Source: Leptospira harrisiae
GTDB lineage: Bacteria; Spirochaetota; Leptospiria; Leptospirales; Leptospiraceae
Direction of reading: 5' to 3'
Assembly (NCBI RefSeq): GCF_002811945.1
Contig: NZ_NPDX01000003.1
Coordinates: 277,167 to 341,166 of the forward strand
DNA: 64,000 nucleotides
The translations under genes were made by a program, and so were the position numbers. A model generated the notes under the pieces. The model had not been told where the DNA came from. It was given only the letters and a program-made list of their open reading frames with translations, and did not search any database. Every line of letters begins with the position of its first letter. The first letter of the stretch is position 1. Positions 54,673 to 63,886 of this stretch are shown here, one piece after another.

Positions 54673-55953
54673 TTATCTGTTCTTTAACAACTCAACAATT
54701 TTAAGATGTCCATTTTCCCGAGCTAAGTCCAAAGCGGTTTTCCCCTTTTTATTTTTAAAAGATGGATTTGCATTTTTTTCTAATAAGAATGAAACAATTT
54801 CAAAATTTCCATCTCTGGCCGCCAAAATCAAAGGAGTTTGACCTTCCAATGAATCTGCTCGGTTGGGATCAGATCCCAAAGAAACCAGTTCCCTCACAAT
54901 GGATTCATTTTGTAGTAAGACAGCTAAAATTAAAGGAGTTTGTCCAAACTCATTCACTGCTTCCAAATTTGCGCCATCACCAACAATCGATTTTACAAAT
55001 GAAAGTGTCCCTCCTTGGATCGCCCAAAAAAGAGGAGTATATTTATGTTCATCAACTTCATTTACGTCTACTCCCGTTAGACGCAATGTTTGAAAAAGGA
55101 AAATATGGTTTTCTCTAGCGGAATAGATCCAAAGTAATTTCCTTCTCCTGGAATAATCTAAAAAGAATAAACTAATCAGAACAAAAAGTATAAAAAAAAC
55201 ACCGAATGCGCTTTTGGCGGCAGATTTGGAATCAGGATGAAAAAATAATTCTGAATTTTCACCAAGTATGTTTAAAACAGATTTGTATTTTTTAATAATC
55301 AAATAGACTAACATTAGATTGGTAGGCAAGGTGAACGCAATCAGGTAAGGGATGTTTACAATTTTGCCATTCCCAGCATATAAAACAAAATAGATTGGAA
55401 ACAAAAGAATCAGGAATCCATAAATACTAATACTTTGCGCTATGTATCCTTTCGTGGAACCCCCTTTCGTAAGTAAAAGTCCTCTATGAAAACTCATTAA
55501 TTGCAATAAAAGAGAAGAAAGAATCGCCCAAATGACAGAACTTAAAATCTGTAACGAAGGGAGCGGAATTGGCATGTCCCAACGATTTTTACTCATACCT
55601 ACATATAGGCCAGCAAGAATTGCAACTCCACCCACAAGCCAAAGGGAAAAGAAAACACGAACCGAATGCCTTGCTCTTCGCATTCGAGATGTTTTATCTT
55701 CAACAATATCTTCTTCTCCAAGGATATCTTCCACTGCTGATGCAGCACGTAATGTTCCCAAAACAGAAACAGCAATATAATAACAAAGAAATGAAATTGC
55801 TAATAAGTTACGTTTCCAAGAAACATCAGCTGACGTATAACGAACCAAAATAATCAAAAAAACTGCCAACAAAGGTGGAGTAAACAATCGAATGATAGAA
55901 ATCAAGCCACCGCGAAATGGATTCATCTGAGGAAGGATTTTATCTGTATTCAT
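54673..55953 (-). CDS. Membrane protein with C-terminal ankyrin repeats
   Basis: A 426-residue protein. About 250 residues of membrane helices (six or seven), with a cytoplasmic loop EDILGEEDIVEDKTSRMRRARHS, lead to four ankyrin repeats at about 280-426: KYTPLFWAIQGGTLSFVKSIVGDGANLEAV, GQTPLILAVLLQNESIVRELVSLGSDPNRA, GQTPLILAARDGNFEIVSFLLEKNANPSFK and GKTALDLARENGHLKIVELL. Ankyrin domains bind proteins. It is the last gene of an operon with the beta-helix cytochrome and di-haem peroxidase, starting one base after the preceding stop. Confidence 0.85.
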   Translation of the reverse strand: MNTDKILPQMNPFRGGLISIIRLFTPPLLAVFLIILVRYTSADVSWKRNLLAISFLCYYIAVSVLGTLRAASAVEDILGEEDIVEDKTSRMRRARHSVRVFFSLWLVGGVAILAGLYVGMSKNRWDMPIPLPSLQILSSVIWAILSSLLLQLMSFHRGLLLTKGGSTKGYIAQSISIYGFLILLFPIYFVLYAGNGKIVNIPYLIAFTLPTNLMLVYLIIKKYKSVLNILGENSELFFHPDSKSAAKSAFGVFFILFVLISLFFLDYSRRRKLLWIYSARENHIFLFQTLRLTGVDVNEVDEHKYTPLFWAIQGGTLSFVKSIVGDGANLEAVNEFGQTPLILAVLLQNESIVRELVSLGSDPNRADSLEGQTPLILAARDGNFEIVSFLLEKNANPSFKNKKGKTALDLARENGHLKIVELLKNR

Positions 55954-55954
55954 A

Positions 55955-57445
55955 TTATTTTGCTACCCCTTTGGCCCCTTCATCTTTCAAATTCAAAATA
56001 TAATTTGCTACGGCTGTTAACTTTTCATTTCCTAAGTATTTTTGAGATGGCATTTCAATAAAACCTTCTCGCACTTTTTTAGGCATCGAAGCAAAAGAAA
56101 CGACTCCAAAGACATCTTTTTTATATTTTTCTTGTATTTCTTTTATCGGGGGGCCAACGGTTCTAAGAGTCATTGAGTGGCAACCAGAACATACAGCACC
56201 AAACACTTGTTTTCCAAGTTCTCGTGCATCTGATTTAGATTCTCCTAATTTGGGATCTCCAATCATTGTTTTAATTTTATCTGTGGTTTCCGTTGGCGAA
56301 CAAACCCCGTATTCACTCGTTCCAATTTTAGTAACTGAATCAGGAGAGAACAAACAATTATCCTTTCCTTTGCCAGAAGCCACTATATCATATCCCTCTG
56401 GGAAAATCCCCACCTTCCCACCATTAGGTGATTCAGGAATAGGGTTACCGGAAAATACAATGCGAATCACATAAAAAACCCAAGAGATAAAATCATTCCA
56501 TTTGCGCGATCCATTGTCGATAAAAACGTTTTCAAGGACTTTATTACGATCTGGGTTCGGTTCTACATCTGGGTCTGGTGATTTGGAATTGGGTAACAAA
56601 TTATTATCTCCGATTCCAATGCCGGCAAAACTATTTCTACGAATGATATTTCCTTCAATAGTGACTGCATCCCCTGCCATCACTCCTATTCCAATACCAG
56701 GCGGAACACCAGCAACCAAAGCTCCCGGTTCTGCAAAATTTCTATGATTGTTATCGAATATAAAGTTTTTTCGAATGATTACATTCTCAACTTTTTTTAA
56801 AGGGAGCCCTGGTAATGCAAACGCAACGATCCCGGCAGAATTATCGTAAACGGTATTTCCTTCGATCAGTACGTTCGTTGAGTTTTCAATTTCGATTCCA
56901 ATAACACTTCCATAAACTTCATTTCGCCTAACATCAACATTATGACACATACCAATGTAAATTGCAGCATCCGCAATACCTAAACTAACAGTATCCTCTA
57001 CCAAAACATTGGTCCCCATTGTTGGATAAATTCCGTAAATACCAGTGTTTTCCACAATGAGTTTGCGCATGATGATATTACCGGCTCCTTGGGTCATCAC
57101 GCCGTTGGCTTTGTAATTTTTTATATGGAAATTTTCGATAAGAAAATTTGCACCTGAACCAATCACTCCATCATTTAACTTGGCTTCCCCATCTAACACT
57201 GGCCACTTACCATTGACGATGACACCAGATAAAGTAAAATGAGTTTTATCAACAAACAAAAATTCATGATACACGCCGGGAAAAACTTTTACCGTATCAC
57301 CTTTATCGAGTGAGTCGATAGCCTTTTGAATGGATTCACCTTCATGAACTTCCACTGTACGTGAAAAAACTTGGGAAGTGAAAAACAAAAAAAGAATAGT
57401 TTGAAACCATAGTAAAAAAATATTTTTTCGTTTTTTGAAAATCAT
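55955..57445 (-). CDS. Beta-helix repeat protein fused to cytochrome c
   Basis: A 496-residue exported protein (leader ending SQVFSRT). Residues about 30-330 form a right-handed parallel beta-helix of NosD type: EGESIQKAIDSLDKGDTVKVFPGVY, then coils such as GIYGIYPTMGTNVLVEDT and GIEIENSTNVLIEGNTVYDNSAGI. The C-terminal 90 residues are a class I cytochrome c with haem motif CSGCH (about 416) and an axial Met in FIEMPSQKYL. Beta-helices of this type bind polysaccharide or metal; a fused haem suggests redox chemistry on the bound ligand. It overlaps the preceding gene by one base. Confidence 0.85.
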   Translation of the reverse strand: MIFKKRKNIFLLWFQTILFLFFTSQVFSRTVEVHEGESIQKAIDSLDKGDTVKVFPGVYHEFLFVDKTHFTLSGVIVNGKWPVLDGEAKLNDGVIGSGANFLIENFHIKNYKANGVMTQGAGNIIMRKLIVENTGIYGIYPTMGTNVLVEDTVSLGIADAAIYIGMCHNVDVRRNEVYGSVIGIEIENSTNVLIEGNTVYDNSAGIVAFALPGLPLKKVENVIIRKNFIFDNNHRNFAEPGALVAGVPPGIGIGVMAGDAVTIEGNIIRRNSFAGIGIGDNNLLPNSKSPDPDVEPNPDRNKVLENVFIDNGSRKWNDFISWVFYVIRIVFSGNPIPESPNGGKVGIFPEGYDIVASGKGKDNCLFSPDSVTKIGTSEYGVCSPTETTDKIKTMIGDPKLGESKSDARELGKQVFGAVCSGCHSMTLRTVGPPIKEIQEKYKKDVFGVVSFASMPKKVREGFIEMPSQKYLGNEKLTAVANYILNLKDEGAKGVAK

Positions 57446-58680
57446 TATTGTTTGGAACTCCGATGTTGATAAGATTCTAATTCGATGGCAACGGGTAAAC
57501 CGGATGGAACTGATTTAGGAAATTTTGGCATACTTGATTCATCAGTCAATGTGTTTAGAAAAGAAATGAGAGAAGTTATTTCATTTTGACTAAGACCCAT
57601 TTTTCTTACATGCCAATGGATACGAAGGTCACTTGGTGCGCCATTACCCCTGCCGCCACCCTCGTTATAAAATTGAACGACTTCTTCCAAAGTTTCCAAA
57701 TTCCCTGCATGCATGTATGGCGCTGTTTTTGTAATATTTCGCAAAGTCGGAACACGAAATGATCCACGAAGTAAATTTTGTCCAGTAATTGTCTCTCGTC
57801 CATAATCTCTTTCACCTGAATCAAGAACACCAATTGTAGCAAAAACATTATTTGTAAACATAGGTGGAGGATGGCATTCAGCACACCTAGCAACAAACGA
57901 ACGAAACACATTATACCCGAATAACTCTTCTTTACTAAGTGCGTTTTTATCACCAGTGCTCCATTTATCAAATCTGCTACTAAATGACACGAGTGATTTT
58001 TCAAACGAAGTTAATGCATCAACGACTAACTTGGCCGATATTCTTTGGCCCTTCAAACCATAAGCCTCTCGAAACATTTTTTGATAAAAAGAATTATCGT
58101 TTAATCTCGATTCAATGATTTCTGGAGAACTTCCCATTTCGTCTGGCGAATACAGTGGACCTTCAGCCTGATCTTCCAGATTCGATGCCCGCCCCTCCCA
58201 GAATAAATGTTTCATATAGACAACATTCCATAAACTAGGCGCAGATCTTTTTAAAACGACACCATCTTTACGATTCGGCCCGTATCCTACACCGTTTTTA
58301 CCAATACTTTGTTTCATTCCGTCTGACAAACTATAGGCGGGATGATGACAATGAGCACAGGATAACTGTTGATCACCAGAAAGTATCGGATCAAAAAATA
58401 AATACCTACCTAAATCAATAATTTTAGGATCCAATTCCACATTTGGAAGAGATTGTCCTAACCCACCATTCTTTTCCAATGAATTTACATACTGATAATT
58501 AATTACACAATACTCATTCTTCTTTTTCCAACCTGAAGGACAAAGGGAAGACAAATGAAAGTCGGAAGGAGGTTCGACTACCTCAAATGCAGATGTTTCT
58601 TGAACGATTCTAGAATCTACCTTTGCACAAAATAAAACAAAAAAGAGAAAGGTAAAAAATACTAAATAAAACCGATACAT
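57445..58680 (-). CDS. Di-haem cytochrome c peroxidase/MauG-like protein
   Basis: From ATG 58680 the protein has 411 residues; the frame runs back to 58779. After a signal sequence (YLVFFTFLFFVLFCAK) come two haem c motifs, CAHCH (about 108) and CAECH (about 270), with family blocks RSAPSLWNVVYMKHLFWEGRASNLEDQAEGP, GYNVFRSFVARCAECHPPPMFTNN and LRNITKTAPYMHAG. These mark the CCP/MauG superfamily, which reduces peroxide or oxidises protein side chains in the periplasm. It heads the operon with the beta-helix cytochrome and the ankyrin protein. Electron transfer between the two cytochromes is plausible but unproven. Confidence 0.88.
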   Translation of the reverse strand: MYRFYLVFFTFLFFVLFCAKVDSRIVQETSAFEVVEPPSDFHLSSLCPSGWKKKNEYCVINYQYVNSLEKNGGLGQSLPNVELDPKIIDLGRYLFFDPILSGDQQLSCAHCHHPAYSLSDGMKQSIGKNGVGYGPNRKDGVVLKRSAPSLWNVVYMKHLFWEGRASNLEDQAEGPLYSPDEMGSSPEIIESRLNDNSFYQKMFREAYGLKGQRISAKLVVDALTSFEKSLVSFSSRFDKWSTGDKNALSKEELFGYNVFRSFVARCAECHPPPMFTNNVFATIGVLDSGERDYGRETITGQNLLRGSFRVPTLRNITKTAPYMHAGNLETLEEVVQFYNEGGGRGNGAPSDLRIHWHVRKMGLSQNEITSLISFLNTLTDESSMPKFPKSVPSGLPVAIELESYQHRSSKQ

Positions 58681-58865
58681 CACAAGACAAAAGAACCAAA
58701 GAGAGAAAAGATAGAAATCATTTTTATCATTAAAAAAAAAGAAATAAGAATGATTTTGCCATAAAAAAAATTCGACCAATTCCAGTTCATTGATTTATAT
58801 CAATTCATCTTGGATGAAGAATTGGGCCACAAAGAAGTGACCCTAACCACAAAAGAATTTTTGAT

Positions 58866-59855
58866 TTAAGATTCAGCAAGTGCCTTTATTGTTTTATATT
58901 CACTTAAGTCTGTATATATTTCTTTTAAATATGGATTTCGTTTGGTTTTGATCCATTTATATACCATATAACAGAACACAGCAACATTACTCAATAAGGC
59001 AATCGCAGCAACCGAGTTATATATCCAAGGTTGATAGGTTGACCGAACTACATGGGCACCAGAATCTAAAAAAGCTGGGAATGTTTGTGCAAACATACAC
59101 CAGATAGCAAGTGTTTGTGCTCTATGTTGAAGCCAAGCACCTTTTCCAATTGTAAATGCACAAAATGTTGGTGCGAGAAGCAATGCCAATCCTGCATACC
59201 ATGAATGTGTCGGAATACAATTATAAGTATAAGAGAAATTCCATAAATCATATGCGATGATCCAAAACCAAAGCATATCTGGCCATAACATATCTCTACT
59301 CTTGTCCGACTCTGTTTCTTTTCGAATCACAATTCCAAACCAACCTGTAATTGTAACCGTATTGAGAATCCCTGCAACCGCATTCATATAATTCCAAGGC
59401 CCACCAAGGACTCCCGTAACTTCTCCTTCGATTGGCCCAGAAAATAAATTCCAGTATACCTTCCCTACTTGAAAATCACGCGTCACAGCTTCAATGATAT
59501 TCACTGCCAAAATTAATGCTGGAAAAAGCAGAGCTAATTTAACATTTGCTAAACGCCATTTCACCTTCCCATTAACACCTTTTTTCTGAACGTGACGAAT
59601 TGCCCAAAATATAATACAACCAGCGGTTGCAGAATAAACTTTTACAAGGTGAAACCAATCTGTATAAGTTTGTTCCTTCATAAAGAAAAACCAAAGAACG
59701 GAAAGAAACGTTGGGAGGATAATGAAACTAAAAAATCCAGCCCATTTCCATCTCCTAGCAAATTCGTTGAAAATAAAAAGTGCAGCAAATACAAGAAGCC
59801 ACACTCCAATTCCTTGTGCTGTTGTTGTCCCTGCTTCCGCATTAAATGTCCACAT
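58866..59855 (-). CDS. DUF5692-like membrane protein
   Basis: A 329-residue integral membrane protein with about eight helices and many conserved-looking Trp residues: GPIEGEVTGVLGGPWNYMNAVAGILNTVTITGW, MLWFWIIAYDLWNFSYTYNCIPTHSWYAGLALLLAP and TFPAFLDSGAHVVRSTYQP. This matches my recollection of the DUF5692 family; no function is known. It is upstream of the cytochrome operon on the same strand with a gap of about 185 bases, so it may belong to the same functional unit but probably has its own transcript. Confidence 0.7.
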   Translation of the reverse strand: MWTFNAEAGTTTAQGIGVWLLVFAALFIFNEFARRWKWAGFFSFIILPTFLSVLWFFFMKEQTYTDWFHLVKVYSATAGCIIFWAIRHVQKKGVNGKVKWRLANVKLALLFPALILAVNIIEAVTRDFQVGKVYWNLFSGPIEGEVTGVLGGPWNYMNAVAGILNTVTITGWFGIVIRKETESDKSRDMLWPDMLWFWIIAYDLWNFSYTYNCIPTHSWYAGLALLLAPTFCAFTIGKGAWLQHRAQTLAIWCMFAQTFPAFLDSGAHVVRSTYQPWIYNSVAAIALLSNVAVFCYMVYKWIKTKRNPYLKEIYTDLSEYKTIKALAES

Positions 59856-60859
59856 AACAAAACCTCTCTTAATTTATCATAGATATTATATTTTTTGATT
59901 ATCCACTTTCCATAATCATCATGACTGACGAGTCAACGAAAGTCAAGAAATCTTGTTTATGACGGACTTAACTTAGCGGGCGTTTGTTTAGAAGTATTCT
60001 AAGGTTTTTTTAAATAGGCGGTCCCAATTGGATGGTAAAAAAGATTTAGATTAATAAATGGCTAGGCCATGGTAAGGCCTACCAACTCCCAGTCTTTTCA
60101 AAAACGGTCCAAAGTAGAATCAAACGGCAATGGTGACACCAATGTATTTTAGCTTTCTCCTTTGTTTTTATTTCTTCTCTTCGATTTTAATCGATTCTAT
60201 AATCTGGTCGAAAGTTTTATTATATTTTGGATATTCATCAATTGTTGAATTGAAGTTAAACAACAACATTTTTCCATTATAATTAGTAACCAACATTGTA
60301 TTATTTATTAACGTTATATTCCCTTTCTATCTTATTGGAAGTCGATCCATTTATTACTATTTTTTATACAAATTTTGGCGAAAATTTATTACAAAGAAAG
60401 GGAAATTCAATTTGCCTATATTCCTACTTCCTAATTTTCTGAAGTCTTATAGGAAAATAAGTTAGGCGAAAGCTCTATTTGCAATGAGAAACTTTGACTA
60501 ATGATTAGATACATATAGCGAATCTAACGTATACATCTTTTCTTGGTTACTCTTTCCGTTGGACAACAATGAAAGATCCTGGTAGTCCAGATAAAATACC
60601 GCCAACCAAAACAGCCTAACACAAAAAGATAGATTCAACTAAGGAAAAAATGGCTGGATTGCAATCAAATGACAAAGGTGATCCTAAAATAGAGGCGCTA
60701 TTTGTAAAAAAGGTTTGCTTCGCATTGAATTTGGAGAACCGAGTCTCCTGCTTCAATCTTTTTTTAATCGATAAAATTACTCTAAATTTATATCTTGAAA
60801 TAGAATGAGTGACCACATAACACAGTTTACAAAACTTTTTCTTAAAAAATCATCTCCTT
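59856..60859. other. Gene-poor kilobase with a decayed gene end
   Basis: No intact gene is convincing. It holds a small inverted repeat TAGGCC-ATGGTAA-GGCCTA (60063-60081) and the remnant at 60168-60326. Short frames such as 60616-60816 have no ribosome binding site or recognisable product. It probably marks decay of former genes between the DUF5692 and HARE-HTH genes. Confidence 0.45.
60168..60326 (-). pseudogene. C-terminal remnant of a short exported-protein-like gene
   Basis: Between an in-frame TAG and TAA at 60168-60170 the minus strand reads NITLINNTMLVTNYNGKML followed by LFNFNSTIDEYPKYNKTF and DQIIESIKIEEKK. The pattern, beta strands with NGKMxxFxF then a helix YPKYxKxFDxIIxSIK, is typical of the end of PsbP/DUF-type lipoproteins. 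It lacks a start and the upstream portion. Confidence 0.4.
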
Positions 60860-61756
60860 ATGGCCCAATCCTTATCCTTTCTTGAAATTGCCCAAAAGGC
60901 TTTAGTTGAAACAGGTAATCCCATGAGTCCCTCCGAGATTTGGACTTTCGCTAAAAATAAAAATTGGAAAACCGATTCCGTCGGCAAAACACCTTGGGCA
61001 ACCATCTCTGCCCAAATTTATTTAAGTATCAAAAATGACCCAGTTACTCCGTTTCAGCAGGTGAGCAAAAGACCCACTCGTTTTGCACTTTCTGATTGGG
61101 GAGGAGCAGTTGATCAAAAGGTTTCTGATTTTAATGCAAGAATGTCGGAGGAAGAAAATACCGCAGTGAAGGAACGGGAACTACATCCAGTTCTTACTCA
61201 ATTTGTGTTTTCCAATCCACACTTCCGAGTGCATACAAAGACGATTTATCATGAGATTTCAACGAAATCGACAAAAGGTAAAAATCGATGGTTACATCCA
61301 GATCTTGTCGGAGTCAGATTTAACTTTGATGAATATACAGAAGAAACGGTCAGTCTGCAGAGATTAATGGCCACTGCAGATTGTTACCTCTTTTCTTTCG
61401 AAGTAAAAGTGAATTTGCATTTCGGGAATTTAAGGGAGGCATTTTTTCAAGCTGTTTCAAATTCTTCTTGGGCCAACGAAGGTTATCTCGCAGCACTAAA
61501 CATTGAGGAAGACTCTGACTTAATGGATGAATTAGCAAGACTTTCCAAAGCCTTTGGTATAGGTGTCCTTAAATTGGATTCTACGAAACCTGAAGAAAGT
61601 GAAATCTTGTTCCAATCAAATCCTAAAACCAACCTTGACTTTGCAACAATCGACCGTTTGGCGGAAGAAAATAGAAATTTTCGAGACTTCCTCAAAAACA
61701 TTGCAGAGGATGTGAAGTTAGGAAAAGTTAAGAGTCCCTATGATTCCATAGAGTAA
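60860..61756 (+). CDS. HARE-HTH domain protein (COG2958-like)
   Basis: A 298-residue protein. Residues about 3-75 form a HARE-HTH/ASXL-type winged helix (SFLEIAQKALVETGNPMSPSEIWTFAKNKNW, then TPWATISAQIYLSIKND, RFALSDWG). The C-terminal region (about 105-298) matches the COG2958 group, with HPVLTQFVFSNPHF, VKTIYHE-like THTKTIYHEIS, WLHPDLVGVRF and a conserved acidic-basic core LFSFEVKVNLHFGNLREAFFQAVSNSSWANEGYLA, reminiscent of restriction-endonuclease-like folds. It may act on DNA or in defence against foreign DNA; function is not established. It stands alone. Confidence 0.78.
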   Translation: MAQSLSFLEIAQKALVETGNPMSPSEIWTFAKNKNWKTDSVGKTPWATISAQIYLSIKNDPVTPFQQVSKRPTRFALSDWGGAVDQKVSDFNARMSEEENTAVKERELHPVLTQFVFSNPHFRVHTKTIYHEISTKSTKGKNRWLHPDLVGVRFNFDEYTEETVSLQRLMATADCYLFSFEVKVNLHFGNLREAFFQAVSNSSWANEGYLAALNIEEDSDLMDELARLSKAFGIGVLKLDSTKPEESEILFQSNPKTNLDFATIDRLAEENRNFRDFLKNIAEDVKLGKVKSPYDSIE

Positions 61757-61866
61757 ATAATTTCTATTCAAAAAAATATGAGTCTATCAAACACTATGAA
61801 TTGATTTGATTTTAGAATTAAAATTCCACTTCGATGGAGTAATCACTTTAGTTTCTTATAAGGAAA

Positions 61867-62598
61867 ATGGCCATGTCGAAAGCAAATTCATTTTTTAAAC
61901 GTAGTATCAAGTCAGTCTTTAGCATTTTTCTCACGCAAACCAAAGTATCAAAAATAGAACAGCTAGCAGACGGTTTCCTTCTCATCGAAATGACGGGAAC
62001 AAAGTTAAAGGAAGCAAAGTGGATTCCAGGTAGTAAGGTGCAAGTCGATGTAGGAAATCTTACTTACCGCACCTACACTCCCATTAGCGTAGACAAAAAC
62101 GAAGGCAAACTCTCATTTATCTGTTTCAAACGAAGTGAAGGCCCTGCCTCCACTTGGATCCATTCCTTAAAAGTAGGCAACCCTTGCGAAGTTTTTGGCC
62201 CCCGCGAGTCTTTGGATTTTTCCAATATGGAAGAAGACGCCATCCTTTTCGGTGATGAAACTTCTTTTGGTATTGCGAAGGTTTTGCAAAACAACGTAAA
62301 AAAGAAATCTCATACATTCCTCGAATTGACCTCACTAGAGGCAGGGAAAGAAGCTCTAAGTCATCTGGGACTTACTGGACACAGAATAATGGAACGATCT
62401 CTTGATGGATCGCATCTCCAAACAATAACAAAGGAAATATTTGAACTGATTTCAAAGATTCCCGAGGCAAAGCTTTTTCTAACTGGACGTGCCAGTTCGA
62501 TCCAACAAGTCAGGACCTATTTAAAGAATTCAGGAATTCCCACTAACAGGATAATGGTTCGCGTTTACTGGGCAGATGGAAAGAAGGGTTTGGATTGA
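61867..62598 (+). CDS. Siderophore-interacting/FAD-binding reductase-like protein
   Basis: A 243-residue flavoprotein of the FAD_binding_9/SIP type. The FAD-binding strand is LTYRTYTPISV, followed by the phosphate-binding KVGNPCEVFGPRESLDF and the NAD-domain-like half with AILFGDETSFGIAKVLQNN, FLELTSLEAGKEAL, and KLFLTGRASSIQQVRTYLKNSG. The end KIMVRVYWADGKKGLD-type (here RIMVRVYW) fits the family, whose members reduce ferric siderophores with NAD(P)H. AAGGAAA precedes ATG 61867. No siderophore genes adjoin it. Confidence 0.8.
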   Translation: MAMSKANSFFKRSIKSVFSIFLTQTKVSKIEQLADGFLLIEMTGTKLKEAKWIPGSKVQVDVGNLTYRTYTPISVDKNEGKLSFICFKRSEGPASTWIHSLKVGNPCEVFGPRESLDFSNMEEDAILFGDETSFGIAKVLQNNVKKKSHTFLELTSLEAGKEALSHLGLTGHRIMERSLDGSHLQTITKEIFELISKIPEAKLFLTGRASSIQQVRTYLKNSGIPTNRIMVRVYWADGKKGLD

Positions 62599-62798
62599 GA
62601 AGGGTGATTTGGTCGTTCCCAATTGGATTGAATCGTTGATCTTAATTAAATAATGGGAGGGCCACTCCGGGGTGCAACTACGATGATAAGGATATGATCC
62701 GTCTCTATCGAATATAAAATCTTATATGGGAATTTATGAAGGATATACATTCTTATTTTCCCATTACCAAATCGTCTTTACCTAACCTGGAAGCTGGA

Positions 62799-63581
62799 TC
62801 AAAAATTTTTAGGAGTCTCCGATAAAAGAATTTTTGTTCTCAGCCAAAGAGGCACGATCCTCCCTATTCGAGTAGCCAAAGCGGTTCCGTACGGGAAACG
62901 GTTTTCTTTCCATTCTTTTCTAATGCCCTTTAGGACTAGGCTTGCAGCCTCATTCTCACTGATTTGATTCGGAGCAGGGATACCATCATTCTTTACCGCT
63001 TCCGTGTCCACAAATCCAGGATGTATTGTTTGGATCCTTATATGTTTGATTCCAAAATGTTCTAATTCCATTCTTGCCGTTTCTAAAAAAAGACGTGCGG
63101 CGCCCTTGGAAGCAGTATAATCACCTTGCATAGGGATTCCAAAATAGGTCGCCAAAGAATTCATATGAGAGATCATACTTACTTCTTTTTGTTTTTTCAT
63201 CTGCTTCATTAGGGGAACATAAAAGTTAATCAAAGAACTGTAGTTGATATTCATACAGTCTAAGATCGTTTTCGCGGTTGCGGTTAATGTATTCGAAGGA
63301 GGCCCGATCCCGATATTCAGTAGAGCAATATCTATCTTTCCATACTTATTTATTATTTCTTGTACTACAAATTCTGCATGGCTCTCGTCTCTTCCATCAC
63401 CGACAAAAGTCATACAATCACTTCCTAATTTTGTGATCTCTTTCGAAACTTCTTGGAGGAGATTTTCCCTTCTTGCCGTAAGTATTATTTTATTTTGGAA
63501 TTTAGCTAGGGCTAATGCAGTCGCTCTTCCAATGCCAGAAGAAGCTCCCGTGATTAAAATAACCTTGTTTTTATAGTCCAT
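62799..63581 (-). CDS. Short-chain dehydrogenase/reductase
   Basis: A 260-residue classical SDR from ATG 63581; the frame extends to TTG 63590. The cofactor motif is ILITGASSGIGRATALAL with basic residues in TARREN, favouring NADP(H). LLNIGIG replaces the usual NNAG, and the catalytic Tyr and Lys are in GDYTASKGAARLFLE. The C-terminus has the RIQTIHPGFVDTEA block. The substrate is unknown; lipid or sterol-like ketones are common. A 24-bp palindrome just upstream suggests TetR-type repression. Confidence 0.88.
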   Translation of the reverse strand: MDYKNKVILITGASSGIGRATALALAKFQNKIILTARRENLLQEVSKEITKLGSDCMTFVGDGRDESHAEFVVQEIINKYGKIDIALLNIGIGPPSNTLTATAKTILDCMNINYSSLINFYVPLMKQMKKQKEVSMISHMNSLATYFGIPMQGDYTASKGAARLFLETARMELEHFGIKHIRIQTIHPGFVDTEAVKNDGIPAPNQISENEAASLVLKGIRKEWKENRFPYGTALATRIGRIVPLWLRTKILLSETPKNF

Positions 63582-63611
63582 ACGTATCAACCGATAAGAA
63601 ATGATTCACCA

Positions 63612-63635
63612 AAAAGTGAGTGAAAACTCACTTTT
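63612..63635. promoter_or_regulatory. Perfect palindrome upstream of the SDR gene
   Basis: AAAAGTGAGT-GAAA-ACTCACTTTT, 10-bp arms, 30 bases upstream of ATG 63581. The core TGAGTnnnnACTCA resembles operators of TetR-family regulators. The A/T flanks mean it could also act as a terminator. Confidence 0.55.
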
Positions 63636-63737
63636 GTAAAGTAAAATCTTTTCTGAATCATTTGTAGATGATTCGCATTTTGCGCTCATCTTCCCTCCGG
63701 ACACAAAAAAAGCAGCATAATGCCCTTCCCGACTCCT

Positions 63738-63813
63738 GCCAGCTGAACTTCCTGTTCAGACTGGCGAGCTTTGGCCATCCCTGGCCACGCCTCCGTCAGA
63801 AATGCATTCTGAC
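63738..63813. other. Three consecutive stem-loops in GC-rich DNA
   Basis: GCCAG-CTGAAC-ttcct-GTTCAG-a-CTGGC (63738-63765), TGGCCA-tccc-TGGCCA (63772-63787) and GTCAGAA-atgca-TTCTGAC (63795-63813). The stems are adjacent and nearly perfect, which suggests a structured RNA or a repeat family. Confidence 0.5.
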
Positions 63814-63850
63814 TTGGGTAACTTAGAGAATTTACAAATCAATATCCAAA

Positions 63851-63886
63851 AATAAAAAAAGCCTCACATCTTTCGACATAAGGCTT
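63851..63886 (-). terminator. Terminator for a minus-strand transcript entering from the right
   Basis: On the minus strand AAGCCT (RC of 63881-63886) pairs with AGGCTT (RC of 63859-63864), and TTTTTTTATT follows. It would end a transcript that covers the GC-rich block at 63915-64000 and starts beyond the window. Confidence 0.55.

Noticed and set aside
60616..60816. 66-codon minus-strand frame in the gene-poor region
   Set aside because: No ribosome binding site or recognisable protein features.
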